Shown here: piece after piece, positions 1 to 8,622 of the stretch
How the letters are laid out: every line of letters begins with the position of its first letter
How positions within the stretch are numbered: position 1 is the first letter of the stretch
NCBI RefSeq assembly: GCF_021735925.1
Contig: NZ_WMEA01000001.1
Span: forward strand, 3,006,001-3,070,000
Direction: 5' to 3'
Length of the DNA stretch: 64,000 nt
From: Loktanella sp. M215
Lineage (GTDB): Bacteria > Pseudomonadota > Alphaproteobacteria > Rhodobacterales > Rhodobacteraceae
Position numbers and translations under genes: made by a program
Notes under the pieces: model-generated
Seen by the model: the letters and a program-made list of their open reading frames with translations, nothing else
The model's database searches: none
Told to the model about the DNA's origin: nothing

Positions 1-148
1 AGATCGTGCAGCCTTTCCGCAGTTCGTCCTGAAACGGTCACAATTTGGCTGCGCTTGGCGTGTCAATGGCAGGCTGTCACATCCCTGCGCGCCGACCGTC
101 AATCGACGAAGGGCGAGTCGCAGCGGATGCATACACAGGATCATCGCG

Positions 149-808
149 ATGGCGGTTCGGACAGTTTTCGGTTTTATTTTCTTCGCGATCAGCGTTTTTG
201 CAGACGCCGCCCCGGCCGCGACGCTCAGCGAGGATGGCGGCAATTACTCCGACATCTGGGCCGCGCCGACGGTCGTGGCGAGCGGCACGACGACGGTGAC
301 AGGTGGCAATGCGCTGGGGGCCGACCGGACCGACGTATTGCAATTCACCGGGCTGCGTCCCGGCGCGTCCGCGATCACCTTCGATTTCGCGGTTGCCGGC
401 AATTATCGCAGCGGTGACTATGCGAACGGTGGCGGCACCCTCTACTACAGCTTCGTGCCGTTCACCGGCGGCTATTACATTACCCCATCCAGTGCGGCGA
501 CCGCGGCGCAGGAGAGACTTTACAACAGCACCTTCGGCGTCACCTACGACCCGTGGGATGCCGCCAATCCGGCGAGCCAGGGCACCTCGCGCTTCACGCT
601 CGCCTTGGGCGACACCTTTGCGGGCAGTCTTTTCGTGGCGCTCGACACGACCTACGGCAACGTCAGCTACGCGATCAGCGGCCTGACCTATCCCAGCAGT
701 GCGCCGCCGGACTCCCCAAGCCCCGTGCCGTTGTCGGCGGGAGGACTTTTCATGCTGATGGGTCTGACCGGCCTTGCCGCGATCGGTATCCGGCGCAGGC
801 GCAGCTGA
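149..808 (+). CDS. Exported protein with VPLPA-type C-terminal sorting signal
   Basis: The 219-residue product starts with a hydrophobic signal peptide (about residues 1-24) preceded by AGGA, and ends with a VPLSAGG motif near residue 193, a hydrophobic helix and a RRRR tail. That tripartite end is the VPLPA-CTERM form of PEP-CTERM signals, which in Rhodobacterales is cut by an exosortase/archaeosortase-like enzyme during surface delivery. The middle is rich in Gly, Thr, Tyr and Ser and shows no catalytic motif that I recognise. No exosortase gene lies in the window, so the sorting enzyme must be elsewhere. Role unknown, probably an extracellular or surface protein. It converges on hemB with a 12-base gap. 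Confidence 0.8.
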   Translation: MAVRTVFGFIFFAISVFADAAPAATLSEDGGNYSDIWAAPTVVASGTTTVTGGNALGADRTDVLQFTGLRPGASAITFDFAVAGNYRSGDYANGGGTLYYSFVPFTGGYYITPSSAATAAQERLYNSTFGVTYDPWDAANPASQGTSRFTLALGDTFAGSLFVALDTTYGNVSYAISGLTYPSSAPPDSPSPVPLSAGGLFMLMGLTGLAAIGIRRRRS

Positions 809-820
809 CGGCGGGGCCGG

Positions 821-1822
821 TTACAGCCGGCCCAGCAGTTTCGCCGCCTCTGGCGCAAAATAGGTCAGGATCCCGTCGCAACCCGCACGTTTGAAGGCGA
901 GCAGGCTTTCCATCATCACCTTGGGCCCGTCCAGCCAGCCGTTCTGGATGGCGGCCTGCAGCATCGCGTATTCGCCGCTGACCTGATAGGCATAGGTCGG
1001 CACGCCGTACATGTCCTTGACCCGCCTGCAGATATCCAGATAGGGCATGCCGGGTTTCACCATGACCATGTCGGCGCCCTCCATCAGATCGCGCTCGACC
1101 AGCCGCAGCGCCTCGTCCGCGTTGCCGGGGTCCATCTGATAGGTGTTCTTGTCGCCGGTCAGCGCCGTCGAGGCACCGACCGCATCGCGGAACGGGCCGT
1201 AGAACGCGCTCGCGTATTTGGCGGTATAGCTCAGGATCGCCACGTCGATGTGGCCTGCGGCCTCCAGCGCTGTCCGCATCGCCCCGATGCGGCCGTCCAT
1301 CATGTCAGACGGACCAAGGATATCGGCGCCGGCCTCGGCCTGCGCCAGCGCCATCTTGACCAGCGCTTCGACCGTGCGGTCGTTGACGATGCGCCCATCC
1401 TCGACGAACCCGTCGTGGCCGTTGATGTTGTAGGGGTCCAGCGCGATGTCGGTCATGATCGCCATGTCGGGCACCGCGTCCTTGATGGCGCGGATCGCCT
1501 GATTGCTGATGTTGTCCGGCGACCAAGCCAGCGCGCAATCCTCGGTCCGTTCCGCCATGCCCGTATAGGGAAAGATGCACATCGCGGGGATGCCCAGCTT
1601 GTGCGCCTCTTGTGCGGCCTGCACGGCGCGGTCCACGGTCTTGCGCGTGACACCGGGCATCGAGGGGATGGCGTGTTCATCATCGCGGCCCGCCATCACG
1701 AAGATCGGCCAGATCAGGTCATCCACGCTCAGCCGGTGCTGGCGCGACAGGCGGCGCACGGCGGGCATGGCGCGCAGGCGGCGCAGGCGGGTGGCGGGGA
1801 AGGGGGCGACGGTCGGTTTCAT
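821..1822 (-). CDS. hemB: Delta-aminolevulinic acid dehydratase (porphobilinogen synthase)
   Basis: Condenses two 5-aminolevulinate molecules into porphobilinogen, the second step of tetrapyrrole (haem, cobalamin, bacteriochlorophyll) synthesis in the cytosol. The 333-residue length is normal. The two active-site lysines are visible in SYTAKYASAFYG (K202) and MVMVKPGMP (K256). The cysteine-rich zinc loop of animal and yeast enzymes is absent; the matching segment, DIALDPYNINGHDGF at about 125-139, is Asp-rich, as in magnesium-type bacterial HemB. It stands alone, divergent from the small membrane protein gene starting at 1947. Start chosen at the ATG preceded by AAAGG. Confidence 0.97.
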   Translation of the reverse strand: MKPTVAPFPATRLRRLRAMPAVRRLSRQHRLSVDDLIWPIFVMAGRDDEHAIPSMPGVTRKTVDRAVQAAQEAHKLGIPAMCIFPYTGMAERTEDCALAWSPDNISNQAIRAIKDAVPDMAIMTDIALDPYNINGHDGFVEDGRIVNDRTVEALVKMALAQAEAGADILGPSDMMDGRIGAMRTALEAAGHIDVAILSYTAKYASAFYGPFRDAVGASTALTGDKNTYQMDPGNADEALRLVERDLMEGADMVMVKPGMPYLDICRRVKDMYGVPTYAYQVSGEYAMLQAAIQNGWLDGPKVMMESLLAFKRAGCDGILTYFAPEAAKLLGRL

Positions 1823-1946
1823 GGGGCAGGGCCTTTCTGGTCACAGGTCAGACCTTGCACGGAAAATCACGCACGACAAGGCTGGGCATTGCCGGGCGGC
1901 GCGACTAGGGTCCGCCGCAGAACGGAACGACAGAAAGACAAGCGGT

Positions 1947-2471
1947 TTGGACTGGAACAACATCCTCTTTCAGGTCATCGACCTGAGGTCTTTTTCGTCG
2001 GTCTGGTACTGGATCATGCTGGCGGTCCTGTGGTCCTCGATGAGCTATTACGTGCTGGGCGTACCTTTCGATCTGATCACCAAGGCGCGCCGGCGCGGCG
2101 GGCAGGAACAGGACGACATGGTCGATCTGGTCCGCATCAACGTGAACCGTCTGCTGAACCTCGCACAGACCACCGGTCCAATCATGATCGGTGTCGTCAG
2201 CTTCATCCTGACGACGCTGGCGCTGCTGGGGTTCGTCTACGGGATCGAGTTGGCACAGGCGACGTTCCTCGTGGCACTGCCGCTGTCCATCGTCGGCGCG
2301 ATCAGCCTGTCGAGCGCGCGCCGGATCCGTGCCGCCGACCCGGAGCCGGAGCAGCTATATGCCATGCTGATGCGGCACCGGTTGTGGACGCAGATCATCG
2401 GCATGGTCGCGATTTTCGTGACCGCCATGTACGGCATGTTCCAGCTGCTGGGCACGTTGCGCGGGTTGTGA
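1947..2471 (+). CDS. Small membrane protein, Rhodobacteraceae family often annotated 'component of SufBCD complex'
   Basis: A 174-residue protein if started at the TTG codon giving (M)DWNNILFQVIDLRSFSS; the open frame extends further upstream but only as a shadow of hemB. The sequence suggests four membrane segments: around 'WYWIMLAVLWSSMSYYVL', then two helices near 'GPIMIGVVSFILTTLALLGFVYG' and 'FLVALPLSIVGAISL', and a C-terminal one near 'IIGMVAIFVTAMYGMF'. I recall close relatives in roseobacters carrying the label 'component of SufBCD complex', but no suf genes are here and that label is weakly founded. It ends 47 bases before mfd on the same strand, so co-transcription is possible. Function unknown. 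Confidence 0.65.
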   Translation: MDWNNILFQVIDLRSFSSVWYWIMLAVLWSSMSYYVLGVPFDLITKARRRGGQEQDDMVDLVRINVNRLLNLAQTTGPIMIGVVSFILTTLALLGFVYGIELAQATFLVALPLSIVGAISLSSARRIRAADPEPEQLYAMLMRHRLWTQIIGMVAIFVTAMYGMFQLLGTLRGL

Positions 2472-2518
2472 CGCGGCGGGCGCTTGACACGGACCGCGAT
2501 GCGGATAGGTCAGCGGCC

Positions 2519-5500
2519 ATGGCCACACCCTCTCATATCGCCGTCAGCGGCGCGCCCGAAGGCTTTGACGCCCGTCTGATCCTCAAGGAGCTGGAAAGCT
2601 CTGCGCGGCCCCTTCTGCACGTGGCCCGCGACGACAAGCGTCTGGCCGCGATGCAGGCGGCGCTTGCGTTCTTTGCGCCCGGCCTGCCGGTCTTTACTTT
2701 TCCGGCGTGGGACTGCCTGCCCTACGACCGGGTGTCGCCCAACGCCGATGTGTCCGCCGCCCGGATGGCCACGCTGGCGGCCTTGGTTCACGGGATGCCG
2801 GACCGCTTCGTGCTGCTGACCTCGGTCAACGCCGCGACCCAGCGCGTGCCAGCCCGCGCCACATTGCGAGAGGCCGCCTTTACCGCCCGCGTCGGTGACC
2901 GCATCGACGAGGCCGCCCTGCGCGGATTCCTGACCCGCATGGGCTTCAGCCAGACCGCCAACGTGATGGAGGCGGGGGATTACGCCGTGCGCGGCGGGAT
3001 CATCGACATCTACCCGCCGGGGCAAAGCGGCCCGATCCGGCTGGATTTGTTCGGCGACACGCTGGACGCGGCCCGCCGGTTCGACGCGGCGACCCAGCGC
3101 ACGACGGAAAAACTGCTCGACATCGAACTGGCGCCTGTGTCTGAGGTCATCCTCGACGAGGCCGCAATCACCCGGTTCCGGCAAAGCTATCGCATCGAAT
3201 TCGGCGCCGCCGGCACCGACGATCCGCTCTATGAAGCGGTCAGCGCCGGGCGCAAGCATGCGGGCATCGAACATTGGCTGGGCTTCTTTCAGGACGATCT
3301 TGAGACCCTCTTCGACTATCTGCCGCGCTGCACGGTCACGCTGGACGACCAGACCAGCCCGCAGCGGCTGGCCCGGTGGGAATCGATTGCCGATCAGTAC
3401 AGCACCCGGATGCACGCCCTGACGCAGAAGGGGCGGATGGATTCCGTCTATAAACCGGCCCCGCCGCAGCAGCTCTATCTGGACGATGCCGCCTGGGATG
3501 CCGCTGTGGCGGACCACCGCGTTGTCCAGTTCCACCCCCTGCCGCAGGCGACGGGGCTTGGCGTCACGGATGCGGGCGGGCGTCCGGGTCGCAATTTCGC
3601 GCCGGAACGTCAGCAGGAAAACCTGAGCCTTTTCGGCGCTTTGGCGGCCCATGTGAAGGCACGGGTCGCGCTTGGCCCGGTCGTCATCGCGTCATACTCC
3701 GAAGGGGCGCGTGAACGCCTGACGGGCCTGATCGAGGACGAGGGCATCGGCGAGGTGATCCCCGTCAGCGACTGGTCCCGCGTCGGCAAGCGCGGCGTGC
3801 ATCTGGCGGTCTGGGCACTGGATGCGGGCTTTGAAGGGCCGGTCGAGAACGGCACGCTGACCGTCATTTCCGAACAGGACGTGCTGGGCGACCGGCTGAT
3901 CCGGCAGACCAAACGCAAGCGCCGCGCCGACAACTTCCTGACCGAGGCGAACGCTCTCAGCCCCGGCGATCTGGTCGTCCACGTCGATCACGGCGTCGGC
4001 CGCTTCATCGGGCTGGAGGTCGTGACCGCACTTGGGGCAGCGCACGAATGTCTGGCGCTGGAATACGCCGAAAGCAGCAAGCTCTATCTGCCGGTCGAAA
4101 ATATCGAACTGCTGTCCAAGTATGGCCACGAAGAGGGTCTGCTGGACAAGCTGGGCGGCGGCGCATGGCAGGCCAAGAAGGCGCGCCTGAAAGAGCGCAT
4201 CCGCCAGATCGCCGAACGCCTGATCCGCGTCGCGGCAGAGCGTGCCCTGCGCAAAGCCCCTGTGTTAGAGCCGATGGAGGGGATCTGGGACCAGTTCCTT
4301 GCGCGCTTTCCCTATTCGGAAACCGGTGACCAGCTGGCCGCGATCGACGACGTGCTGCAGGATCTGGAAAGCGGCCAGCCGATGGACCGGCTGATCTGCG
4401 GCGACGTGGGCTTCGGCAAGACAGAGGTCGCAATCCGCGCCGCCTTTGTCGCCGCCCTGTCCGGCGTGCAGGTCGCGATCATCGCGCCGACGACCTTGCT
4501 TGCCCGCCAACATTATCAAAGCTTTGCAGAGCGTTTCCGCGGATTTCCCGTCACCGTGCGGCCCCTGTCGCGCTTCGTGTCGGCCAAGGATGCCGCAGCG
4601 ACGCGCGCCGGTCTGACCGACGGCACCGTGGACATTGTCGTCGGCACCCACGCCCTGCTGGCGAAGTCCGTCAAATTCCGCAACCTCGGCCTGCTTGTCA
4701 TTGACGAGGAACAGAAATTCGGTGTGCAGCACAAGGAACGTCTAAAATCGCTGCGCACGGATGTCCACGTCCTGACCCTAACCGCCACGCCGATCCCGCG
4801 CACCCTGCAGCTGTCACTGTCCGGCGTTCGCGACCTGAGCATCATCGGCACGCCGCCCATCGACCGCCTTGCGATCCGCACCTACGTCAGCGAATTCGAC
4901 ACGATCACCATTCGCGAAGCCTTGCTGCGTGAGCATTATCGCGGCGGTCAGAGCTTCTTTGTCGTGCCGCGGATCAGCGACATGGACGAGATGGTGGATT
5001 GGCTGAAGACCGAGGTGCCTGAAGTCACCTATATCACCGCCACAGGCCAGATGGCGGCGGGCGAGCTCGACGACAGGATGAACGCCTTCTACGACGGCAA
5101 GTATGACGTGCTGATGGCGACGACGATCGTGGAATCGGGCCTCGATATTCCGACGGCCAACACGATGATCGTCTGGCGCGCCGACATGTTCGGTCTCGCA
5201 CAGCTCTACCAGATCCGGGGCCGCGTGGGTCGGTCCAAGACCCGCGCCTATGCCTATCTGACCACGATGCCGCGCCAGAAACTGACCGACACGGCGCAGA
5301 AGCGGCTGCGTGTGCTGGCGAGCCTCGACAGCCTTGGCGCGGGTTTCACCCTCGCGTCGCAAGACCTCGACATTCGCGGCGCCGGCAATCTGTTGGGCGA
5401 GGAACAATCCGGACAGATGCGCGAAGTCGGCTACGAGCTCTATCAGCAGATGCTGGAGGATCAGATCAACGCGATCCGGTCAGGTGCCGCCGAAGGTCTG

Positions 5501-5968
5501 CAGGACGACAGCGAATGGTCGCCGCAGATCAATCTGGGCGTGCCGGTCCTGATCCCCGAAGACTACGTGCCCGATCTGGACGTGCGTCTTGGCCTTTACC
5601 GTCGTCTGTCCGATCTGACGACCAAGGTGGAACTGGAAGGCTTTGCCGCCGAACTGATCGACCGTTTCGGCAAATTGCCCAAAGAGGTCAATACCCTGCT
5701 GCTGGTCGTACGGATCAAGGCGATGTGCAAGAAGGCCGGCATCGGCCAGCTGGACGCAGGCCCCAAGGGCGGCACGATCCGGTTCCACAACGACAAGTTC
5801 GCCAATCCCGCGGGATTGGTGGACTTCATCGGGGATTACAAAGGGCAGGCCAAGGTCAAGGACAACAAGATCGTCGTCATGCAGGACTGGACGCGCGAGC
5901 GTGACAAGATCCAGGGCGCGTTCAACATCGCCCGCGATCTGGCTGCAAAACTGGCCGCTGCCAAATGA
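2519..5968 (+). CDS. mfd: Transcription-repair coupling factor
   Basis: An SF2 DNA translocase that removes RNA polymerase stalled at lesions and recruits UvrA. The 1149-residue length fits the family. Visible in order: UvrB-homology region near the N-terminus (FPAWDCLPYDRVSPNADVSA), an RNA-polymerase-interaction (CarD-like) segment around 'GDLVVHVDHGVGRFIGLE', Walker A GDVGFGKTEVA at about 628-638, DEEQKFGV at about 729, SF2 motifs TATPIPRTLQ and GRVGRSKTRAYAYL, and a C-terminal TRCF domain. The long frame begins far upstream inside the hemB antisense strand; I chose the ATG at which UvrB-like sequence starts. The stop codon overlaps the T-tract side of a terminator belonging to the convergent gene. 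Confidence 0.97.
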   Translation: MATPSHIAVSGAPEGFDARLILKELESSARPLLHVARDDKRLAAMQAALAFFAPGLPVFTFPAWDCLPYDRVSPNADVSAARMATLAALVHGMPDRFVLLTSVNAATQRVPARATLREAAFTARVGDRIDEAALRGFLTRMGFSQTANVMEAGDYAVRGGIIDIYPPGQSGPIRLDLFGDTLDAARRFDAATQRTTEKLLDIELAPVSEVILDEAAITRFRQSYRIEFGAAGTDDPLYEAVSAGRKHAGIEHWLGFFQDDLETLFDYLPRCTVTLDDQTSPQRLARWESIADQYSTRMHALTQKGRMDSVYKPAPPQQLYLDDAAWDAAVADHRVVQFHPLPQATGLGVTDAGGRPGRNFAPERQQENLSLFGALAAHVKARVALGPVVIASYSEGARERLTGLIEDEGIGEVIPVSDWSRVGKRGVHLAVWALDAGFEGPVENGTLTVISEQDVLGDRLIRQTKRKRRADNFLTEANALSPGDLVVHVDHGVGRFIGLEVVTALGAAHECLALEYAESSKLYLPVENIELLSKYGHEEGLLDKLGGGAWQAKKARLKERIRQIAERLIRVAAERALRKAPVLEPMEGIWDQFLARFPYSETGDQLAAIDDVLQDLESGQPMDRLICGDVGFGKTEVAIRAAFVAALSGVQVAIIAPTTLLARQHYQSFAERFRGFPVTVRPLSRFVSAKDAAATRAGLTDGTVDIVVGTHALLAKSVKFRNLGLLVIDEEQKFGVQHKERLKSLRTDVHVLTLTATPIPRTLQLSLSGVRDLSIIGTPPIDRLAIRTYVSEFDTITIREALLREHYRGGQSFFVVPRISDMDEMVDWLKTEVPEVTYITATGQMAAGELDDRMNAFYDGKYDVLMATTIVESGLDIPTANTMIVWRADMFGLAQLYQIRGRVGRSKTRAYAYLTTMPRQKLTDTAQKRLRVLASLDSLGAGFTLASQDLDIRGAGNLLGEEQSGQMREVGYELYQQMLEDQINAIRSGAAEGLQDDSEWSPQINLGVPVLIPEDYVPDLDVRLGLYRRLSDLTTKVELEGFAAELIDRFGKLPKEVNTLLLVVRIKAMCKKAGIGQLDAGPKGGTIRFHNDKFANPAGLVDFIGDYKGQAKVKDNKIVVMQDWTRERDKIQGAFNIARDLAAKLAAAK

Positions 5969-5994
5969 AAAAGGCGGCACCTTGCGGTGCCGCC
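5968..5994 (-). terminator. Rho-independent terminator of the cupredoxin-like lipoprotein gene
   Basis: A perfect 9-bp stem, GGCGGCACC (5973-5981) with GGTGCCGCC (5986-5994), has the tetraloop TTGC. Read on the minus strand it is followed by five Ts (the A run 5968-5972). It lies 24 bases beyond the stop of the minus-strand gene at 6019 and overlaps the mfd stop codon. On the plus strand no T-run follows the stem, so termination of mfd here would be weaker. Confidence 0.85.
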
Positions 5995-6018
5995 CAAACG
6001 ACTTTGGTCCAAGACGAT

Positions 6019-6438
6019 TTACGGAGTGACGTTGACCGTGCCGACCATGCCCTCTTCGGCGTGCCCGTTCGAGAAGTAGCGGTAGGTGCCGGGGATCGAG
6101 AAGGTCTGGTCGTAGCTGCTGTTCGGCGCGATTTCGCCCGAATCGAAGGGTGCAGCGCCGACGGGCAGCAGAACGACCTTCGTTTCAGCCGGGGTATCGG
6201 CCGTGGTTGATACCGTCTGCGCGAAGGACGAGATGTTCTGGAAACGCACCGTCTGGCCCGCCTGAACCGTGACGGCGGCCGGCGTGAATTGCAGGCTGTC
6301 GGACATCGTTACGGTCGTGGCTGCGATCGTCGAACCTGCGCCGCCAACGGGCGCCATGCCACCGGCTGGCGTCATGCCGGACCCGGCGCAGGCCGCGACC
6401 AGAGCGAGAGGGGCAAGAGCGAAAAGTGAACGGCGCAT
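6019..6438 (-). CDS. Cupredoxin-fold lipoprotein with incomplete copper site
   Basis: A 139-residue lipoprotein: signal sequence with lipobox LVAAC (Cys17), a Gly/Ala/Pro linker, then a plastocyanin/azurin-like domain (about 40-139) recognisable from 'SLQFTPAAVTVQAGQTVRFQN' spacing and the closing 'GTYRYF..GH...GMVGTV'. In type-1 copper proteins the ligands are His, Cys, His and Met. Here the first His is Gln74 and the Cys is Ser123, while His126 and Met131 remain. It therefore probably does not hold a blue copper centre; it may be a structural or binding relative. Predicted periplasmic side of a membrane. It is monocistronic with its own terminator at 5968-5994. Confidence 0.8.
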   Translation of the reverse strand: MRRSLFALAPLALVAACAGSGMTPAGGMAPVGGAGSTIAATTVTMSDSLQFTPAAVTVQAGQTVRFQNISSFAQTVSTTADTPAETKVVLLPVGAAPFDSGEIAPNSSYDQTFSIPGTYRYFSNGHAEEGMVGTVNVTP

Positions 6439-6557
6439 GGAAATCTCCAGTATTTATTTTTTGACTCATTGACCAACGGGTGGTGCGGCGAGTTGTTCCC
6501 TGCGCGCGCCTGAAAAGGCCGGTCAGGCGGGGTTCCGCCCGTTGCAGACCGCCAGAA

Positions 6558-7202
6558 TCAATCCGCCTCGGCCATCTGGGACATGATGTCGGCGATGGTC
6601 TGGGTCCACATTTCGGTCGATTGCGCACCGGGCACGGCATGCTGATTGGCCACAATGAAGGTCGGGACGGCGCTGATGCCCATCTTGCGGCTGTGGGCGT
6701 CACGGTCGCGGATGTCCTGCAGGTCGGCGTCGCTGTCCAGCAGGCGGGCCACGATAGCCGCATCCAGACCCGCCGCATCGGCGAGATCCGCCAGCACCTC
6801 GTGATCCGCAATGTCGCGGCCTTCGACGAAGTAAGCGTTGAACAGCAGGTCGACCATCGGCGTCTGCTGCTTTTCGATCCCGGCCCAGTGGATCAGGCGG
6901 TGCGCGTCCAGCGTGTTCGGCGTGCGCGCGATCCGGTCGAGGTTCAGCGTGAGACCCGCAGCCTCGGCCCGGTCCACCACGGGGGCGTAGGCCTTGACTG
7001 CCGCCTCCTTGCCGCCGAATTTCTGCTCAAGGTAACTGCGCCGGTCCATGCCCGCGGCGGGCATGTCCGGGTTCAGCTGGAAAGGATGCCATTCCAGCAC
7101 GAAAGGATGGTCAGGAACCGCCTCCAGCGCTTTGAAAAGGTTTGCCTTTCCGATGTAGCACCAAGGGCAGATCGGATCAGAGAGAATATCAAGCTTGACC
7201 AT
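6558..7202 (-). CDS. DsbA-family oxidoreductase (FrnE-like)
   Basis: A 214-residue thioredoxin-fold protein with the active-site motif CPWC at residues 12-15 (LSDPICPWCYIGK), the helical insertion typical of the DsbA/HCCA isomerase group, and cis-Pro loop 'ISAVPTFIVAN'. There is no signal peptide, so it is cytosolic, unlike true DsbA; FrnE-like members act as thiol oxidoreductases linked to oxidative stress. The start at 7202 is chosen because GGGAGA precedes it and the family begins with this sequence; the open frame continues upstream to 7331 without support. An inverted repeat lies 83 bases upstream. Confidence 0.88.
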   Translation of the reverse strand: MVKLDILSDPICPWCYIGKANLFKALEAVPDHPFVLEWHPFQLNPDMPAAGMDRRSYLEQKFGGKEAAVKAYAPVVDRAEAAGLTLNLDRIARTPNTLDAHRLIHWAGIEKQQTPMVDLLFNAYFVEGRDIADHEVLADLADAAGLDAAIVARLLDSDADLQDIRDRDAHSRKMGISAVPTFIVANQHAVPGAQSTEMWTQTIADIMSQMAEAD

Positions 7203-7284
7203 GTGCGGTCTCCCGTTTGCGGCGCGGCCCTTGGCGTCGCCGTCGTTGTTGTCGTGGACCTTGCCCGTGCAGCGGCCCATATGC

Positions 7285-7306
7285 ATTTGCGCCGGTTTGC
7301 GCAAAT
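7285..7306. promoter_or_regulatory. Inverted repeat upstream of the FrnE-like gene
   Basis: ATTTGCGC (7285-7292) and GCGCAAAT (7299-7306) form a perfect 8-bp dyad with a 6-base spacer, 83-104 bases upstream of the start at 7202. No T-run follows on either strand, so it looks like a protein-binding site rather than a terminator. Which regulator binds is unknown. Confidence 0.4.
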
Positions 7307-7490
7307 TGCAGGATCGGGGGCCTTCTATCACGCCCGCGCAGGCATGACACCACCGCAGTTGATCGCGATGACACAGCGCAACAGGAAATCCCTCGCGCGG
7401 CGCAGGAATCGGGAAAATATCATTTGGGGGGGGTATCGGATCGGTGAAGCACCGCCGCAGGTCGAAGGCCCTTGGCGGTGCGTCGTCGGA

Positions 7491-7838
7491 TCAGGAAGCG
7501 CGGCCGATGGGGGCTGCGGTCTTGTTGTCGTCGCCGAACTTGGCGTCGTCGTCGGTCACGTCTTCACCGGCGGGCACATTGGCGGCACTGCCGTTGATGT
7601 TGGCGTTGTCGTTCTGCTCGGCCATCTTGACGTCGATCGGCTCTCCGCCCATCAGCCAGTCGGCCAGTTCCATCTGAGCGGCGACGCGGTCTTCGCCCTT
7701 GGATTTGGACAGGTAGGCGAGGAAGGCATCCTGATCGCCGTCAATCGACAGGACCTCGGATTCGTTCAGGTTCGGCCATTGCGTCATGATGCGCGGCGTG
7801 TAGGCGGCCCAGTTCTGAGAAACGTCTCTCCATTGCAT
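7491..7838 (-). CDS. Small CsbD-like stress protein (hypothetical)
   Basis: A 115-residue acidic protein. The first 65 residues (MQWRDVSQNWAAYTPRI then QWPNLNESEVLSIDGDQDA and a helix ending ADWL) follow the layout of CsbD proteins, which begin NW...K...WG...LT..DL..I.G.RD.L and are induced by general stress. The C-terminal half is Asn/Asp/Ala-rich and probably disordered. A strong AAGGAG lies before the ATG at 7838; the frame continues upstream to 7979 without support. It is downstream of and co-oriented with the aquaporin gene with a 46-base gap. Assignment rests on pattern only. A GCACCGCC/GGCGGTGC hairpin (7449-7481) follows the stop but lacks a T-run. Confidence 0.6.
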   Translation of the reverse strand: MQWRDVSQNWAAYTPRIMTQWPNLNESEVLSIDGDQDAFLAYLSKSKGEDRVAAQMELADWLMGGEPIDVKMAEQNDNANINGSAANVPAGEDVTDDDAKFGDDNKTAAPIGRAS

Positions 7839-7884
7839 GGGAAATCTCCTTTTGTTGTTCGTTGCGGGACCAACGGCCCGATCG

Positions 7885-8562
7885 TCACTTCTGTTCCGCG
7901 CCCGGTCCCCACAAATGCGGCAGCAGCAGCAGGGCCAGCCCTGTGCCGCACAATTGCGCAAATATGAACATCGGCACATTGGCCGGATTGATGCCCGCGA
8001 AGGTATCGGTCAGGGCGCGGGCCAGCGTGACTGCCGGATTGGCAAAGCTGGTCGATGAGGTGAACCAATAGGCCCCGGTGATGTAAAGTGCAACCAGTGT
8101 CGGCACCGTGTCGGGCCTGTGCCGGACGCCCGCAAAGATCACGAAGACGAGACCGAAGGTCGCGATGCATTCCGACAGCCATTGCGCGGGACCGGAGCGG
8201 GCGGTGACGGAAAACTGGATCACCGGCAGCGCGAACATCAGGTGCGCCAGCCAGACGCCGAGAATCGCACCGATGATCTGGCAGAAGGTGTATGACAGGG
8301 CCTGCGGGGTGGTGATCTCTTGCCGCCACCAGAAGGCCCAGGTGACCGCCGGGTTGAAATGCGCGCCAGAGACGGGGCCAAGGGTCGTGATCAGGACATG
8401 CAGGATGCAGCCCGTCGCGATGGCATTGGCCAGCAGCGCAACCGCGTCGTTGCCCTGCGCCAGACGGTCGGCCATGATGCCCGATCCCACGACGCCGATC
8501 AGCAGGAATGTCGTGCCAAGGATTTCGGCGATGAGGCGGGCGCGCAGTGGGGGCTGGGTCAT
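7885..8562 (-). CDS. MIP-family channel (aquaporin / AqpS-like)
   Basis: A 225-residue channel with six hydrophobic helices and two NPA half-helices, HFNPAVT (N70) and FANPAVT (N175). In water and glycerol channels the second NPA is followed by the selectivity-filter arginine (NPAR); here the residue is Val178. The rhizobial arsenical channel AqpS has, as I recall, the same Arg-to-Val change, which widens the pore for arsenite and methylated arsenicals. No arsenic genes are adjacent, so the solute is open. It is transcribed with the CsbD-like gene downstream. Confidence 0.88.
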   Translation of the reverse strand: MTQPPLRARLIAEILGTTFLLIGVVGSGIMADRLAQGNDAVALLANAIATGCILHVLITTLGPVSGAHFNPAVTWAFWWRQEITTPQALSYTFCQIIGAILGVWLAHLMFALPVIQFSVTARSGPAQWLSECIATFGLVFVIFAGVRHRPDTVPTLVALYITGAYWFTSSTSFANPAVTLARALTDTFAGINPANVPMFIFAQLCGTGLALLLLPHLWGPGAEQK

Positions 8563-8622
8563 GGGCTGCAGCTATGACGGATGCGTAACGGTTTCATGAC
8601 AGTACGGGTGGCGGGGGCAGGA

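Noticed and set aside
2484..2512. TTGACA just ahead of mfd as a promoter
   Set aside because: The -35 is perfect but no acceptable -10 lies at 16-18 bases; left uncalled.
6480..7967. Plus-strand open frame of 495 codons opposite the DsbA-like and CsbD-like genes
   Set aside because: Shadow of minus-strand genes that have ribosome sites and motifs; no motif of its own.
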